A DNA stretch of 64,000 nt from Flagellimonas alvinocaridis (lineage in GTDB: Bacteria; Bacteroidota; Bacteroidia; Flavobacteriales; Flavobacteriaceae): positions 87,853 to 151,852 of the forward strand of contig NZ_SNTZ01000005.1 of the NCBI RefSeq assembly GCF_004916895.1, read 5' to 3'. Positions 63,294 through 64,000 of this stretch are shown one piece after another; position 1 is the first letter of the stretch, and each line of letters opens with the position of its first letter. The position numbers were made by a program, and so were the translations under genes. The notes under the pieces were generated by a model. That model worked only from the letters and a program-made list of their open reading frames with translations, did no database searches and was not told the origin of the DNA.

Positions 63294-64000
63294 ATGCTAT
63301 CTTTCTGTAAAAAGACCTCATTGCGTTTACAAATTGGCTTATGCCCAACAAAGACTTTGTTTTGGATATGTATGCTCTTGGGTATGGGTGTCGGATATGG
63401 GCAAGTCACCGTCGAGTTTTCGCAGGCGACGGGTTCGGATGACGAAGACTCAGGAGGTAACCTTCCAGTGCTCCTTGTGACTGGAAATGTATTAGTTTCC
63501 ACGACGGTAACCGTAACCGATGCTGGCACAGGTACCGCAACTTCGGGCGTGGACTACGATTTTACAAGTCCTCAAGTGGTCGATATTCCGATTGGTACAT
63601 ATTTGGCGGGAAGTTCAATTCCAATTCCCACACTTGCGATAACGGGGGACACCGCGGTGGAGCCCAACGAGACACTGAACCTTGGACTAAGTGGTGAAAC
63701 GGGAAATGCGACATTAGGTGCGCAGACCACGACTACCTATACGATAACCAACGATGACGTTGCCCCGGATCCCATCAGCATATCCGATGTCACCTTGGCG
63801 GAGGGCGATGGCGCCACGACGAACTTTATTTTTACCGTCAGTGTGGACGGTGGCGGCAATGCCGCATCGACGATAGATTTTGATTACAACACGGTTGACG
63901 GAACGGCGACGACTGCCGACGGGGATTATGTGTTGAACGCTGGGTCGGGCCAGATCACGGCCGGTACGCCGAGCACCACGATCACGGTTGTCGTGAACGG
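63294..64000 (+). CDS. Calx-beta repeat surface protein (5' end, runs off the window)
   Basis: The first 235 codons of a longer gene. An N-terminal signal region with hydrophobic TLFWICMLLGMGVGYG is followed by at least two Calx-beta domains: one ending TYTITNDD, and a second with FDYNTVDGTATTADGDYV, the classical Calx-beta calcium-binding strand. Such repeats form long calcium-stiffened adhesins in flavobacteria, often exported by the type IX system with a C-terminal tag that would lie beyond this window. G+C rises sharply: 64 of the last 100 bases, against 29 of 60 in a sample of fabD (62641-62700). Confidence 0.82.
   Translation, partial: MLSFCKKTSLRLQIGLCPTKTLFWICMLLGMGVGYGQVTVEFSQATGSDDEDSGGNLPVLLVTGNVLVSTTVTVTDAGTGTATSGVDYDFTSPQVVDIPIGTYLAGSSIPIPTLAITGDTAVEPNETLNLGLSGETGNATLGAQTTTTYTITNDDVAPDPISISDVTLAEGDGATTNFIFTVSVDGGGNAASTIDFDYNTVDGTATTADGDYVLNAGSGQITAGTPSTTITVVVN

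Noticed and set aside
63294..64000. Calx-beta region as a CRISPR or tandem DNA repeat array
   Set aside because: The repetition is at protein-domain level (units of about 90-100 residues) and not identical at DNA level within the window.
1..64000. rRNA, tRNA, insertion sequences or prophage
   Set aside because: Intergenic gaps are short and were read on both strands; no cloverleaf, 16S/23S stretch, transposase or integrase was seen.

Overview
The window is chromosomal DNA from a marine-type member of the Bacteroidota, family Flavobacteriaceae. Gene content and order resemble the Muricauda/Allomuricauda (Flagellimonas) group; that genus-level placement is inference. The indicators are an alternative complex III (actABCDEF) directly upstream of coxBA, the type IX secretion translocon gene sprA between ruvA and gcvH, a PorP/SprF protein, TonB, LytTR signalling, and promoters of the Bacteroidota type (TTG or TTTG, about 19-21 nt, then TAnnTTTG). 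No rRNA, tRNA, CRISPR array, transposase or prophage gene was found.

Layout. 1-4831: leader with promoter and terminator-like hairpin, then rimP-nusA-infB. 4880-5251 (-): SPOR-domain protein facing infB across a shared terminator. 5487-17164: eight-gene respiratory operon, actABCDEF then coxB-coxA, closed by a strong terminator. 17288-26403: GIN-domain exported protein, acyl-CoA oxidase/dehydrogenase (-), ruvB, queG, an MFS sugar-type transporter and the malic enzyme maeB. 26444-35832: ruvA, sprA, gcvH, a VanZ-family protein and tonB. 36018-41200: oxidase assembly and small-subunit cluster: ctaB, two subunit III genes, subunit IV, a cysteine-free SCO-like protein, a true SCO protein, a DUF420 protein and a 73-residue CXXC membrane protein. 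41315-50801: a MacAB-TolC-like export cluster with four FtsX-type permeases, two adaptors, one ATPase and one outer-membrane factor. 50818-58079: tsaB, then on the minus strand mscS, a DUF255 thioredoxin-fold lipoprotein, dodecin and an Nfu protein; then porP/sprF (+) and a VWA lipoprotein (-). 58288-63136: TPR sensor kinase with LytTR regulator, a repeat-rich gap, a gamma-class carbonic-anhydrase-like protein and fabD. 63294 to the end: start of a GC-richer Calx-beta repeat surface protein that runs off the window.

How the genes fit together. The act-cox operon encodes a quinol:cytochrome c oxidoreductase that probably passes electrons straight to the caa3-like A-type oxidase. The separate cluster at 36-41 kb supplies heme O, subunits III and IV, and copper delivery for the same enzyme. 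SprA, PorP and probably the Calx-beta protein belong to type IX secretion and its cargo.

Most of the window is conserved core genome. I found no clear undescribed defence or mobile system. The most interesting points are the asymmetric ABC export cluster with a single ATPase, the helix-hairpin-helix tail on ActC, the cysteine-free SCO-like protein and the CXXC mini-protein in the oxidase cluster, the hairpin inside the rimP leader, and promoters placed almost on the start codons of ruvB and tsaB.
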